Origin: an uncultured SAR116 cluster alpha proteobacterium
GTDB lineage: Bacteria; Pseudomonadota; Alphaproteobacteria; Puniceispirillales; Puniceispirillaceae
Assembly (NCBI GenBank): GCA_902596655.1
Contig: CACJUX010000007.1
Location: 1-64,000 of the forward strand
Direction of reading: 5' to 3'
Length of the DNA stretch: 64,000 nt
The notes under the pieces are model-generated. The model was not told the DNA's origin and did no database searches. It worked only from the letters and a program-made list of their open reading frames with translations. This document shows positions 35,895 through 45,497 of the stretch, piece by piece (within the stretch, counting starts at the first letter, position 1; every line of letters begins with the position of its first letter). A program made the translations under genes and the position numbers.

Positions 35895-36986
35895 CTAGTC
35901 GATCAAGTGGCCCGAACGATCTCGTTTGGTGTCCAGATAGCGCTGGTTATGTGGGTTGGTAGGGCTTGCCAGCGGCACACGCTCGCGCACTGCTATCCCA
36001 GCGTCATCAAGCTGTGAGATTTTGTCGGGATTGTTGGTGATCAGCCGCACCTCTTTGATCCCCAGCTCTCGTAGAATTTTGCTTGCAGGCAGAAACAATC
36101 GTTCATCGGACTGGAACCCAAGCGCGTGGTTTGCATCAACAGTGTCCAGACCAATATCCTGCAAAGCATAGGCGCGCATCTTGTTGAGTAGCCCGATGTC
36201 GCGTCCCTCTTGCGCCAGATAGACAAGAACACCACCCCCATTTTGAGTCATAAAGGAAAGCGCTGCGTTTAACTGGTCGCCGCAATCACATTTTAGGCTA
36301 CCAAGAACATCGCCGGTGACACATTGCGAGTGCAGGCGAACTAACGGTGCTGTCGCTGGCACCTCGCCTCCAACAAGAACAGCAAAATGCTCTTCACCAC
36401 CGACATCAGCGCGGAACATCACAATCTCCGCTTTTGCATCAATAGCCAGTGGCACTTTTGCTCGCGCAGCAATCTTAAGGCTTTCCGCCGCCTGTCTGCC
36501 ATATTGCTCAATGTCGCGTGCCTCGATGACAAGGATGTTCTGGTCACGTGCGAGGCGTTCCTGAAAAATGCTGTCACGCGACGGAATGCGGGCAAGCACT
36601 GCGCTGGGAATTAATTTGGCAATTCGCAGCAGGCGTGTGGTCATGTCGGCAAGAGAGCCCAGACGCTCACCGACAATCGAGGCTTGCGCCTCCAGAATAT
36701 CCGCATCTGGAACGTTAACCGCGATGTCAACCAGGGTAGAGATGTCACGATCTGCCACCGGGATGGTAGCACAGCTATGTGTCTCTCGCAGCGACCGGCC
36801 AAGGCTAGAAATGCGGTTGTCAGTCAGCACCAACATGGCGCCAGACCCGCTCAGCTTTGCCAGCGTGACAGCATCGCCATCACGCATCAATTCAACCGCA
36901 CGGAACAGCCCTGCCTCGCCATTGCCAAGACGCAACATGATGATCCCGCCGCGCCGCAGTTCGGCTGACGCCCGGTCGATTTTCAT
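35895..36986 (-). CDS. ribA: GTP cyclohydrolase II with degenerate DHBP-synthase-like N-terminal domain
   Basis: Opens GTP to start riboflavin synthesis. The 363-residue reading from the ATG at 36986 begins IDRASAELRRGGIIML; a GTG at 37016 is an alternative start. Residues about 1-180 resemble RibB but lack the clear RibB active-site motif, as in other alphaproteobacterial RibA proteins. The C-terminal catalytic domain has VRLHSQCVTGDVLGSLKCDCGDQL with the zinc cysteines (cited as HSQCVTGDVLGS and KCDCGDQL). YLAQEGRDIGL, GFQSDERLF and VRLITNNPDKI follow. It converges with yggS. Confidence 0.92.
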   Translation of the reverse strand: MKIDRASAELRRGGIIMLRLGNGEAGLFRAVELMRDGDAVTLAKLSGSGAMLVLTDNRISSLGRSLRETHSCATIPVADRDISTLVDIAVNVPDADILEAQASIVGERLGSLADMTTRLLRIAKLIPSAVLARIPSRDSIFQERLARDQNILVIEARDIEQYGRQAAESLKIAARAKVPLAIDAKAEIVMFRADVGGEEHFAVLVGGEVPATAPLVRLHSQCVTGDVLGSLKCDCGDQLNAALSFMTQNGGGVLVYLAQEGRDIGLLNKMRAYALQDIGLDTVDANHALGFQSDERLFLPASKILRELGIKEVRLITNNPDKISQLDDAGIAVRERVPLASPTNPHNQRYLDTKRDRSGHLID

Positions 36987-37122
36987 ATAGGCTTTGCTAT
37001 TTGTCGGTTTTTTCACTATGTCAGCCTGTCGGTTGTTGAAGAAAAACCATGTTAGATTCCTGCAATTTGGTTTATACGGTTATTCTGGACTTTCTTAGAA
37101 GCCTCCATTTATTGAGTTGCTT

Positions 37123-37854
37123 ATGAAAATGCAAGGTTTGTTAAATGAGGTGACCTTGAATTCGCCAAGTAGCGCAAGGTTGTTGATCGTTGATGATGAT
37201 GCTTTTCTGCGAATGACATTGCGTCAGCAACTAGAGTGTGAGGGATTCAACGAAATTTTTGAAGCCTCGACCTTGCTTGAGGTTTTCGAAAAATTGCCAG
37301 ATGCTAACCCTGATCTGATACTTCTCGATGTCTGTCTTCCCGATGGAAATGGTGTGGAAATCTGCCGAAAGCTGCGCGAACATGGCTTTACCAAGCCGAT
37401 CATTATGCTTACGGGCCAGAATGCGGAAAATGATATCGATGCCGGCCTTGAAGCGGATGCGAATGATTATATCGTCAAGCCAATGCGGATGGACGAATTG
37501 CTGGCTAGGGTCCGTTCGCAGCTCTCGCAGTACAAGGCCTCGGACACTGCAAAGTTCTCAATTTCTGACCTCAGCTTTGTCCCGGCTAAAAAATTACTTA
37601 AATCAGCTGATGACACAAAGAATGTCATTCTTACCGAGAAGGAAGCAACAATCCTCAAATATCTTTATTGGGCGTACCCAGCTGGTGTGTCTAAGGAAGA
37701 GCTGCTGACAGAGGTTTGGGGGTTTCAGACTGGATTGAGCACACACACTGTCGAAACGCATATCTATCGCCTGCGTCAGAAAATCTGCCGCATCTGTAAA
37801 AAGCCAGTGATTTTAACAACACAGACAGGTTATTTGTTAGTATCCGTTCCCTGA
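37123..37854 (+). CDS. OmpR/PhoB-family response regulator
   Basis: Two-component regulator of 243 residues. The receiver domain (about 20-135) has the acidic pair in LLIVDDDAFLRM, phospho-acceptor Asp in LILLDVCLPDGNGVEI and the conserved Lys in NDYIVKPMRMDELLARV. The C-terminal winged helix (about 150-240) has LTEKEATILKYLY, SKEELLTEVWGF, STHTVETHIYRLRQKI and GYLL. No sensor kinase gene is next to it, so its partner and targets are unknown. The ATG at 37123 has no strong ribosome site; a TTG two codons upstream is possible. Confidence 0.92.
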   Translation: MKMQGLLNEVTLNSPSSARLLIVDDDAFLRMTLRQQLECEGFNEIFEASTLLEVFEKLPDANPDLILLDVCLPDGNGVEICRKLREHGFTKPIIMLTGQNAENDIDAGLEADANDYIVKPMRMDELLARVRSQLSQYKASDTAKFSISDLSFVPAKKLLKSADDTKNVILTEKEATILKYLYWAYPAGVSKEELLTEVWGFQTGLSTHTVETHIYRLRQKICRICKKPVILTTQTGYLLVSVP

Positions 37855-37904
37855 TGTCTAGCAGGCCGTTACTGCATTATTGATGTAGGCACTCTAAAAA
37901 GGGT

Positions 37905-37979
37905 TGGCTGGGGCGGTAGGATTCGAACCTACGATACACGATACCAAAAACCGATGCCTTACCACTTGGCCACGCCCCA
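37905..37979 (-). tRNA. tRNA-Gln (anticodon TTG)
   Basis: On the minus strand a 75-base tRNA folds with acceptor stem TGGGGCG/CGCCCCA, discriminator G and encoded CCA. The D arm is GCCAAGTGGTAAGGC. The anticodon loop TTTTGGT reads TTG. The T arm is GTAGGTTCGAATCCTAC. Anticodon and U-A first pair fit glutamine. Confidence 0.97.
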
Positions 37980-38045
37980 ATTCGATCGCGGTGGAATTTA
38001 GCTGCCATTTTTCAGTCAATCAACCCATTAATTTGACCAGCCAGA

Positions 38046-40178
38046 TCATTTGATTCTGTAAACCCGGTAATCGGGGTAGGCATTAATCAGCGGGGTGAAA
38101 TGATCGGGATCGAAATCACCGTGATAAAAGAGCTTGTTGAAGGTTGAATGATATAGCCTTGGGTGTAACAGCTGATCCGCCCAAGCTGAGCCGCCAAGCC
38201 GGTTGAACTGCAGGAAAAACCCGCTCGGGTTTGGGTAATAAATGCTGGCACCGCGCATCCCATCATCTGTCTTTACTGCACCAGACAGAACAGCTGTGCC
38301 ATCAACCGTTCCGTCCTGAAGATTAATTTGTCTGCCGCTACAGTTTAACAGGTAGCCATTCCCAGTGCAGGCAATATCCCTGTATTCGAGCTGGTTTGTG
38401 CCATGATGGATTGGCAATGGTGTGCCGGCTTGGCTGTCCCATAGTCCCAGCGCGCTAATGGTAGGCGTCCACAGCACCATTTTGTTGGTCAGCACAAGAT
38501 AGATATCCGATCGATTATTTGCTGGACCTCGCAAAAAGACGTTGTCAAGCTTGGTGTTGCTAACGCTCTTCTCCACAAGTTCAGTGGTCCCGTCATTGCC
38601 AATATATTTTAGGATACGCGCGCTCTCGCCCTGATCGCGCGACATCAATGCGCGTGCCAAAAGATGTGTCTTGGGTCCGCGTTGCGTTCCCCCATCGACG
38701 AGGGTGGGAAGCTGGCTGAATAAGGTTGCAGTATAGCCATAATCCCACCATGTGGCGATCACTGGCTCGCGATCGCGTTCGCTTTGCCGAACTTGGTCAC
38801 CTAGAAACCTAAATCCCTCAACGACCTCACGGGAAAAGGCAGCGTCTGGAACGTAGGGTTTTAACAGGGGGTTGAACGAGACAAAATAGGTCGTGACAAA
38901 CATGATAGTAGCAGAAAATGTCTGTGCTTTGGCGAGCCCTGTTTTATTTGTTTCGGAGCGTACCATTATCAGCTGGTCGAAAACATATCTGACGAGGGTC
39001 AGCACTAGCCAAGCAAAGCCAAACCAGAAAATAGGCGCCGCAAAAAATACCACCCGGTTGCCAAATACAATGTTCATTGCTGCGAGACCGATAGCCGGTA
39101 GGAACACCACGGCAAAGACCGGCGTTACAAAGGCCCACCCAATAACCCCGGTAACCGCAAGCCCGGCAAGCCAGATATTTCCCATCAACGCATTCAGAAA
39201 GTCGTTAGCTGACAGTGCTTCCAGTTCTGAGATGGCGTTGAGCGTGTTTGGCAGCTTCATTTGGCCGACTGAGGTTATGGTTCTGGTGAAATCAGCGACA
39301 TGAATGGATGGGCCAAAATTGAGAGTTCCAATCAAGGCAAGATAGACGGCGCCTAGAAGGGCGGCGCGTGTCAATGAATGGTTGAAACAGTAGGTTACCC
39401 AGACAATAGCAAGCAGATAAAACCAGTTCAAAATGGGTTTTGGCCACCACCAATGAAACATATGCGTAGTCGCCGCCGCCGCACCACAAAGTGCCAACGC
39501 CAACCAGATATTTTTTGCTTTGCCTGCCCAAATAATCAAGGCCATGATCAGATAGAAAAAGCCGAGATTAAGCTGGTCGGTATCCAGCCGTCCTGCAGAG
39601 GTTCGCCCAAGAAAGGCGATACACAGCGAGCTGCCAAGCGCTGCGATCGCACCTTCACTCCAGAAACCGGCTGCGCCAAAGACGAGAATGATCGCCAACA
39701 CCGTCAGCGCTATTGAAACGGGGAGCATTTGATGCGCCGTTACCGAGAGTGATTTGATCGATGCATCAGGAGAGAGCTGGCTGATGAGAACCCCCAGCAG
39801 CGGTTCATCAAGGATTGAATGCCGCACTGTTGGAGCTTTGTCGATATAATCGGGATAGCTACGCTTCCTAGTAAGGTTTTCGCTACTGCCATGGGTCTTG
39901 ATTTGCTGCGCCACCAGCAGGAAATAGGCGGCATCCGTTGTTGAAAACGCAGGAAAATCCCCAACATAATAGATATCCTGCGCATCGCTCCATTGGTCAT
40001 ATTGCCAGACCCGCATATGTGCCGATGCGAACAGGGCAAGGCAGATCAATACCGCGTTTGTGACAAGGTTCAGTCGATGCGTGGGCGCTTCAAGCCAAGG
40101 TCTGTCCGTGACGCGCTGGTGCCATGATTTCAACCTTTGCAGATATACACGAACAAACAAACGTTGTGTTCCCAACAT
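38046..40178 (-). CDS. STT3/PglB-type oligosaccharyltransferase
   Basis: Predicted integral-membrane enzyme that moves a lipid-linked oligosaccharide to asparagine of N-x-S/T sequons. The 710-residue product has about a dozen hydrophobic segments up to residue ~450 and a soluble C-terminal domain. The family catalytic motif WWDYG is perfect in EPVIATWWDYGYTATLF near residue 485. An N-terminal acidic loop FSTTDAAYFLLVAQQIK and SAGRLDTDQLNLGFF match the metal-binding D/DTD loops. ISELEAL near 330 fits the TIXE-like region. No other N-glycosylation gene is adjacent; ispE follows 75 bases away on the same strand. Bacterial homologues are best known from Campylobacter relatives, so the call is by motif. 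Confidence 0.87.
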   Translation of the reverse strand: MLGTQRLFVRVYLQRLKSWHQRVTDRPWLEAPTHRLNLVTNAVLICLALFASAHMRVWQYDQWSDAQDIYYVGDFPAFSTTDAAYFLLVAQQIKTHGSSENLTRKRSYPDYIDKAPTVRHSILDEPLLGVLISQLSPDASIKSLSVTAHQMLPVSIALTVLAIILVFGAAGFWSEGAIAALGSSLCIAFLGRTSAGRLDTDQLNLGFFYLIMALIIWAGKAKNIWLALALCGAAAATTHMFHWWWPKPILNWFYLLAIVWVTYCFNHSLTRAALLGAVYLALIGTLNFGPSIHVADFTRTITSVGQMKLPNTLNAISELEALSANDFLNALMGNIWLAGLAVTGVIGWAFVTPVFAVVFLPAIGLAAMNIVFGNRVVFFAAPIFWFGFAWLVLTLVRYVFDQLIMVRSETNKTGLAKAQTFSATIMFVTTYFVSFNPLLKPYVPDAAFSREVVEGFRFLGDQVRQSERDREPVIATWWDYGYTATLFSQLPTLVDGGTQRGPKTHLLARALMSRDQGESARILKYIGNDGTTELVEKSVSNTKLDNVFLRGPANNRSDIYLVLTNKMVLWTPTISALGLWDSQAGTPLPIHHGTNQLEYRDIACTGNGYLLNCSGRQINLQDGTVDGTAVLSGAVKTDDGMRGASIYYPNPSGFFLQFNRLGGSAWADQLLHPRLYHSTFNKLFYHGDFDPDHFTPLINAYPDYRVYRIK

Positions 40179-40253
40179 AATCAGACATCGTTTCCGTCGT
40201 TCTTGCCGTAGCCGGCACTATTTGAGATGATTGTCACAATTAGCTGAATGACG

Positions 40254-41108
40254 CTACATAATCTTCGTTGCAACAGCCCAGATGTTTTTGGCAAGAAGCT
40301 CGCTGGCCGCTGTCTTACAGGCGTTCTGCGATGAATAAATGGCAAAACAAGTCGCTCCACTACCCGTCATGCCAACGGCATCTGCGCCGTCCTGCGCCGC
40401 GAGAGTGGTGAGCAAGTCGGCAATCTCAGGCATCAACCGGCAAGCAGGTGCCTGAAGGTCATTGCCATATCGCGTCAACTGACGGGGGCTTGCACCGTCA
40501 ATTGCGTCAACGGTGTTCTGCTGTTTCCTAGTTACATCGGCACCTGTCAGGGATTTGAAAACATCGCCCGTTGCAAGCTTCGTTCCCGGATTGGCAAGTA
40601 GGATTGGTCCGGTATTATTGACGACCAGCGGCGAAACGATATCTCCCACCCCTCCCATGCGCGCCGGTGTCATATGCAGGCAGGCAGGCACATCTGCCCC
40701 CAGACGAAGGGCGACTTGATGAAGGGCATCAGGTGAAAGCGGCGAGAGGGTGTGTTGATTGAGATAGCGAAGCAACGCCGCGGCATCAGCGGAACCACCG
40801 CCAAGGCCAGCCCCCACCGGAATGTTTTTCTCAATCATAATTCTTAAAGGCTCGAATGTTCCACCTGCCTGACGAAAGCCGTCCAGACAGCTGGCGCAGA
40901 TATTGGTATCGCCATCATCCCTGAGGATTTTGGCAAAAGGACCGGTAATGTTGATTTCATCTGCCGCGGCGTGGTCGATGGTGATCCGGTCACCAAATGC
41001 GGTGAATACAACAACGGACTCTAGCGTATGATAGCCGTCATTGCGCCTTCCAGTGATGTGCAGAAACAGATTGACCTTGGCGGCGGCATGGAGTGAGGCC
41101 GGGATCAT
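40254..41108 (-). CDS. ispE: 4-diphosphocytidyl-2-C-methyl-D-erythritol kinase
   Basis: GHMP kinase of the MEP isoprenoid pathway. The 284-residue product has AAAKVNLFLHITGRRNDGYHTLES near the N-terminus (cited as AKVNLFLHITGRR and DGYH). The ATP loop is NIPVGAGLGGGSADAAALLR near residue 98, and the C-terminal GHMP glycine loop is VGMTGSGATCFAIY. Its ATG overlaps the stop of the upstream TPR gene by 4 bases, indicating translational coupling. The pair TPR-ispE is common in alphaproteobacteria. Confidence 0.96.
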   Translation of the reverse strand: MIPASLHAAAKVNLFLHITGRRNDGYHTLESVVVFTAFGDRITIDHAAADEINITGPFAKILRDDGDTNICASCLDGFRQAGGTFEPLRIMIEKNIPVGAGLGGGSADAAALLRYLNQHTLSPLSPDALHQVALRLGADVPACLHMTPARMGGVGDIVSPLVVNNTGPILLANPGTKLATGDVFKSLTGADVTRKQQNTVDAIDGASPRQLTRYGNDLQAPACRLMPEIADLLTTLAAQDGADAVGMTGSGATCFAIYSSQNACKTAASELLAKNIWAVATKIM

Positions 41109-42892
41109 CGAGGCAAACCATCAATTTCCAAAGATGGCAACCCGGTTTGGATGCGCTTGCGAAATTTGTCTCTCTCGATTTCAGTTTCAGCCAGGGATAT
41201 TGCCAGCCGCCATTTAAACCGCGCCTCGTCGCGCCGTCCAAGATACCAATAGACATCACCAAGATGGCCCGTGATCTCAGAGTCGGCTGGCTCGAGTACA
41301 GTTGCCTGTTCCAGAAATTTCACCGCCGTTTCTGCGTCACCAAGGCGAAAATGTACCCAGCCCAGCGAATCAACGAAATAGCCACTGTTTGGCCGCAGTT
41401 TTACGGCGCGTTCGATCAGCGTAATCGCCTCCTCAAGATTGTGACCCTGATCAGCCCACCAGTAACCTAGATAGTTCAGTGCAAATGCATCGTCAGGGTT
41501 CATCTCAAGCGCCAGCTTAAGATGCTTTTCCGCAGCCCGTGTCTGATCAAGACGTTCAAGGGTGACGCCAAGATTGCGATGCAGATCGCTAGTGTTATAG
41601 CCCTTCTCGTAGGCGGTTTCATAGGCATCTTGGCTGTCTTCGTAATCAGCATTGCGGCGATGGCTATCACCAAGAAGTTTGTAAAGATAGCCATCTTCAG
41701 GATTAATGGCGATGGCTTGTTGCAGAATCGAGACGGCCTTTGAAAACTGCTGGTTTTCATTAGCAATGTCGGAAAGTGCGATCATTGCTGGCTGGCCAAG
41801 GGGACCGTCGCTGGAAATGGCAGACAGATTGTCAATGGCTTGGCGGTAATTTAAGCTTTTTATCTGCTGCTGGGCGAGAAGCAGATGCGCGACATCGCTG
41901 CTAGAATCAAGAAACCGAGCAAGCTGCAGCCGGGCGGCAAGTATCTTTTGCTTGGACTGGCCCTGCGCTAACAGCGAGAAATCGATGATGCCACGCACTA
42001 TGTTTGTGCGAAGTGATGGTGGCCCGTTTTGCGCCTCCAATGTCAGCGATTCGGAAATGGCCGAGCGGTTGAAATTGGCATTCAGGCGCACGTCAATCAG
42101 TTTCTCTGCTGCCTCCAGTTCACCATTGCGAGCTAGCAACTCCGCCAGATGCAGTGCGGATAGCGGTGACATTGGTGTATTAATAAGCTGCAAACCTCTC
42201 CTGGCGGCTTCATCCGTCTGTCCCAGATGTTCGGCCATCAGGGCAGTGTTAAGCTCGACAAAGAGATCAGGCGACGTGCCGGTCTCTTCGCCATCAGACT
42301 GTATTTTTGTCAAATGTGTGATGCCGGCATCACCCTGACCAGTGGCAACAAGGGCCCACGCCTTTATCAATGCTGCAAGCTGGCGCGAGGGGGAATGTTC
42401 GCTCATTGTGTCGGCAAGCACCATTACCGCCTGCCAGTCCTGGTCTCTGATGGCAATGGCGGTCGCTGGTTCGGCACTGAAGGCGGATGAGATGTTAAGC
42501 TGCTCCATCTGCCTGCCAAGCGCTGCTGCTTCGCTGATGTTTCCTTGATGATATTGTGTCATGAAGGTCTGGCGAAGCAGGTCGGCATTATCACTGTCAT
42601 CACGCAGCGTTTCGAGGAAGAAATTTGCCGACTGGTCAATATCGTTGAAATAGAGCGCCTGGCGGGCTGCAAGGAAATTACCGGCGTTGCTTTCCGTTGT
42701 TGCCCCGACATGGCTTGGCTTGGCGGTGCCGTCAAAAACACTATCGGCCACATGGCTGTCTGTACAGCTGGCAAAACCAGTCACGAGCATGGATGCTAGG
42801 CCAAAACCTGCTAAATTGTGTGGGACAGATAAATGCCTGCGATCGGGTGCACTGATACCATCAAAGTGTCCCAAACTTCGCCATAATTGCAT
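41105..42892 (-). CDS. TPR-repeat protein
   Basis: A 595-residue protein, mostly tetratricopeptide repeats. The N-terminus has a hydrophobic segment LAGFGLASMLVTGFASC around residues 27-43 that may be a signal or imperfect lipobox. Clear TPRs lie near residues 385-575: YLYKLLGDSHRRNADYEDSQDAY, LHRNLGVTLERLDQTRAAEKHL, ALNYLGYWWADQGHNLEEAI, YFVDSLGWVHFRLGDAETAV and ITGHLGDVYWYLGRRDEARF (each quoted in part). The start at 42892 follows GGGCGGGAAC. It lies between ETF-QO (11 bases) and ispE (4-base overlap), a conserved alphaproteobacterial neighbourhood. Function unknown, probably envelope-associated. Confidence 0.86.
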   Translation of the reverse strand: MQLWRSLGHFDGISAPDRRHLSVPHNLAGFGLASMLVTGFASCTDSHVADSVFDGTAKPSHVGATTESNAGNFLAARQALYFNDIDQSANFFLETLRDDSDNADLLRQTFMTQYHQGNISEAAALGRQMEQLNISSAFSAEPATAIAIRDQDWQAVMVLADTMSEHSPSRQLAALIKAWALVATGQGDAGITHLTKIQSDGEETGTSPDLFVELNTALMAEHLGQTDEAARRGLQLINTPMSPLSALHLAELLARNGELEAAEKLIDVRLNANFNRSAISESLTLEAQNGPPSLRTNIVRGIIDFSLLAQGQSKQKILAARLQLARFLDSSSDVAHLLLAQQQIKSLNYRQAIDNLSAISSDGPLGQPAMIALSDIANENQQFSKAVSILQQAIAINPEDGYLYKLLGDSHRRNADYEDSQDAYETAYEKGYNTSDLHRNLGVTLERLDQTRAAEKHLKLALEMNPDDAFALNYLGYWWADQGHNLEEAITLIERAVKLRPNSGYFVDSLGWVHFRLGDAETAVKFLEQATVLEPADSEITGHLGDVYWYLGRRDEARFKWRLAISLAETEIERDKFRKRIQTGLPSLEIDGLPR

Positions 42893-42903
42893 GTTCCCGC
42901 CCT

Positions 42904-44535
42904 TTACATATTCGGGTAATTCGGTCCACCACCACCTTCGGGTGTTACCCACACGATATTCTGCGTTGGATCTTTGATATCACAGGTTTTGCAATGGACA
43001 CAGTTTTGTGCGTTGATCTGCAATCTGGCATCACCATCATCAGCCTTGACAATCTCATAGACTCCTGCGGGACAGTAGCGCTGTTCTGGTGCGTTATAAA
43101 GTGCAAGATTATGGGAGATCGGAACCGATGTGTCTTTTAGCTTCAGATGCACCGGCTGATTCTCCTCATGGTTTGTTCCCGACAGATAGACCGATGAATT
43201 GCGATCAAAACTGACTAAATTGTCTGGCTTTGGATAATTGATCTTTGGTGCATCGGACGCCTTTTTTAGGGCTTTATGGTCGTGATGGTTTTTTAGCGTC
43301 CATGGCGCCCGTCCACGAAGTAGATAGGTATCAAACGCGGCATGCGCGAGGCCAAGCCATAATCCCTTACCAAAACCAGGGCGAATGTTTCGCACTTTGT
43401 AGAGCTCTGGCCATAACCACGATTTCTGCAGCCTGTCTGAGTAGGATATTGGCTCATGACCGGGAGCCATCGTTTCAAGTGCTTCAAAAATCGCCTCTGC
43501 GGCAGTCATCCCTGATTTCATCGCAGTATGGGTACCCTTGATCTTTGGCACATTTAGGAAGCCGGCTGTGCATCCGACAAGGCAACCGCCGGGAAATGTA
43601 AGCTTCGGTATGGATTGAAATCCACCCTCGTTTAGTGCGCGTGCACCATAGGAAACACGACGGCCACCCTCAAAAACGGAGCGCACGGCTGGGTGGGTCT
43701 TGAAACGCTGGAACTCTTCGAAAGGTGAAAGATGTGGGTTGCTGTAATCAAGTGCCACAACATAGCCAACGGCAACCTGATTGCCATTGAGATGATAGAG
43801 GAAAGAGCCGCCGTATGTATCTGAGGCAAGTGGCCAGCCAACTGAGTGCCAAGCGAGACCCGGCTTCGCCTTCTCCGGTTCAATATCCCATAATTCCTTG
43901 ATGCCAATGGCAAAGGTCTGCGGGTCCTTGCCTTCGCGTAAATCGAATTTTTCAAACAGTGTCTTGGTCAGATGGCCACGACAGCCCTCGGCGAAAATGG
44001 TTTGTTTGCCGACCAGCTCCATTCCCCGCATATAGTTATCTGTTGGTTCGCCATCCTTGCCAACTCCCATATCGCCGGTGGCGATGCCGCGAACCGCGCC
44101 CGACTTATCATAGAGTATTTCGGCAGCTGGAAAGCCAGGGTAAATCTCAACGCCAAGTGCCTCAGCCTGCTCACCAAGCCACCGGCAGAAATTGCCAAGC
44201 GAGATGATATAGTTGCCATGATTGTTCATACTTGGCGGTGTTGGTATCCGCCAGGCGGCAGTTTCGGTGAGGAACATGAATTTGTCATTAGTCACCGGCG
44301 CATCAAGCGGAGCGCCTTGCTCCTGCCAATCTGGGATCAGCTCATTGAGTGACCGCGGTTCCAGAACAGCACCTGATAGGATATGTGAGCCGATCTCGCC
44401 GCCCTTTTCAATCAGACAGACCTCGATGTCGCGGCCGGCCTCTGCGGCAAGCTGCTTAAGTTTAATTGCCGCTGATAGGCCAGATGGGCCTCCGCCAACA
44501 ATCAGCACATCAAATTCCATGGTTTCGCGTTCCAT
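42904..44535 (-). CDS. Electron transfer flavoprotein-ubiquinone oxidoreductase
   Basis: Membrane-associated flavo-iron-sulfur enzyme that passes electrons from ETF (fatty-acid and amino-acid oxidation) to ubiquinone. The 543-residue product has the FAD fold [19 protein letters not shown] at residues 8-26. [19 protein letters not shown] and [29 protein letters not shown] (quoted as [14 protein letters not shown]) fit. The C-terminal 4Fe-4S motif [16 protein letters not shown] is preceded by YCPAGVYE. All four cluster cysteines are present. The start at 44535 follows AGGTTGGGGAA; an ATG five codons later is also possible. Confidence 0.96.
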   Translation of the reverse strand: MERETMEFDVLIVGGGPSGLSAAIKLKQLAAEAGRDIEVCLIEKGGEIGSHILSGAVLEPRSLNELIPDWQEQGAPLDAPVTNDKFMFLTETAAWRIPTPPSMNNHGNYIISLGNFCRWLGEQAEALGVEIYPGFPAAEILYDKSGAVRGIATGDMGVGKDGEPTDNYMRGMELVGKQTIFAEGCRGHLTKTLFEKFDLREGKDPQTFAIGIKELWDIEPEKAKPGLAWHSVGWPLASDTYGGSFLYHLNGNQVAVGYVVALDYSNPHLSPFEEFQRFKTHPAVRSVFEGGRRVSYGARALNEGGFQSIPKLTFPGGCLVGCTAGFLNVPKIKGTHTAMKSGMTAAEAIFEALETMAPGHEPISYSDRLQKSWLWPELYKVRNIRPGFGKGLWLGLAHAAFDTYLLRGRAPWTLKNHHDHKALKKASDAPKINYPKPDNLVSFDRNSSVYLSGTNHEENQPVHLKLKDTSVPISHNLALYNAPEQRYCPAGVYEIVKADDGDARLQINAQNCVHCKTCDIKDPTQNIVWVTPEGGGGPNYPNM

Positions 44536-44664
44536 TTCCCCAACCTCTAGCCCTTCTATTACGCTTTACGCTGCAAACATCCTAATTTTTTAGTATATAT
44601 GGAGAGGACTTCATATTGGCTTTTTTGCCACAACCCAAGTAATCGAAATACGACGCTGTTTCAT

Positions 44665-45486
44665 ATGTCTGTGAACGATCTGACCCGTGACGAATTAATT
44701 GCCTGTCTTGCCTGGCAGGTTGCCTGCGGTGCTGATGAAGCGCTCGTCAATCAGCCGACGCATGATCAGACCTTTGTTCCCATTAAACTCTTCCTTTCAG
44801 ACCCGCCCGCTACTAGGGCTGCCAAGGCAAAACCGGATCCAGTACAGGTAGCCCCAGCTGGCCCGTCGTCTCCCCCACAATCAGCGCTATCGCTGATTGA
44901 GCCCGCCACGGATGAGTTGACCACCATCACGACGCTCGCTGACCTGCGCAGCGCGCTCGAGCAGCTTGAGGGCTGCGCACTTAAGAACACGGCAAGCAAT
45001 CTGGTTTTCTGTGATGGCAATCCGGGCGCGCGAGTGATGATCGTTGGTGAGGCTCCTGGTCGTGATGAGGATCGTGTCGGCCTTCCCTTTGTTGGTGCCG
45101 CAGGCCAGCTGCTTGACAGGATGCTGGCAAGCATTGGGCTGGACAGGTCGGTGGTCTATATCACCAATCTTCTGCCATGGCGGCCCCCAGGGAATCGGAC
45201 GCCTACCGCTGAGGAAACACAGCTACTTCTGCCCTATTTGCGCCGCCATATTCAACTAGCCAAGCCGGAATATCTGTTGATTCTAGGCGGCTCGTCAGCG
45301 AAAGCCCTCCTCAGGACAAAGGATGGAATATTAAAATTGCGGGGCGTTTGGCGTGACGTAGATTTTGGTGATGGTGTCGTCCTGCCAACCCTTCCCAGCC
45401 TGCACCCAGCCTATTTGCTCCGCTCGCCGGCACAAAAACGCCTATCTTTTGATGATTTGCTTTCGCTGCGCGCAAGACTTGCTTAG
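44665..45486 (+). CDS. Uracil-DNA glycosylase, family 4-like
   Basis: Base-excision repair enzyme removing uracil from DNA. The 273-residue product starts [24 protein letters not shown], typical of the alphaproteobacterial group (cited in part). An ORF extends back to 44599 but adds only 22 unrelated residues. The catalytic core has [42 protein letters not shown] (quoted as [17 protein letters not shown]), [16 protein letters not shown] and a late [14 protein letters not shown]. The CxxC pair of the iron-sulfur form is not evident, as in related annotated members. It is divergent from ETF-QO. Confidence 0.9.
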   Translation: MSVNDLTRDELIACLAWQVACGADEALVNQPTHDQTFVPIKLFLSDPPATRAAKAKPDPVQVAPAGPSSPPQSALSLIEPATDELTTITTLADLRSALEQLEGCALKNTASNLVFCDGNPGARVMIVGEAPGRDEDRVGLPFVGAAGQLLDRMLASIGLDRSVVYITNLLPWRPPGNRTPTAEETQLLLPYLRRHIQLAKPEYLLILGGSSAKALLRTKDGILKLRGVWRDVDFGDGVVLPTLPSLHPAYLLRSPAQKRLSFDDLLSLRARLA

Positions 45487-45497
45487 TATTTAGTACC

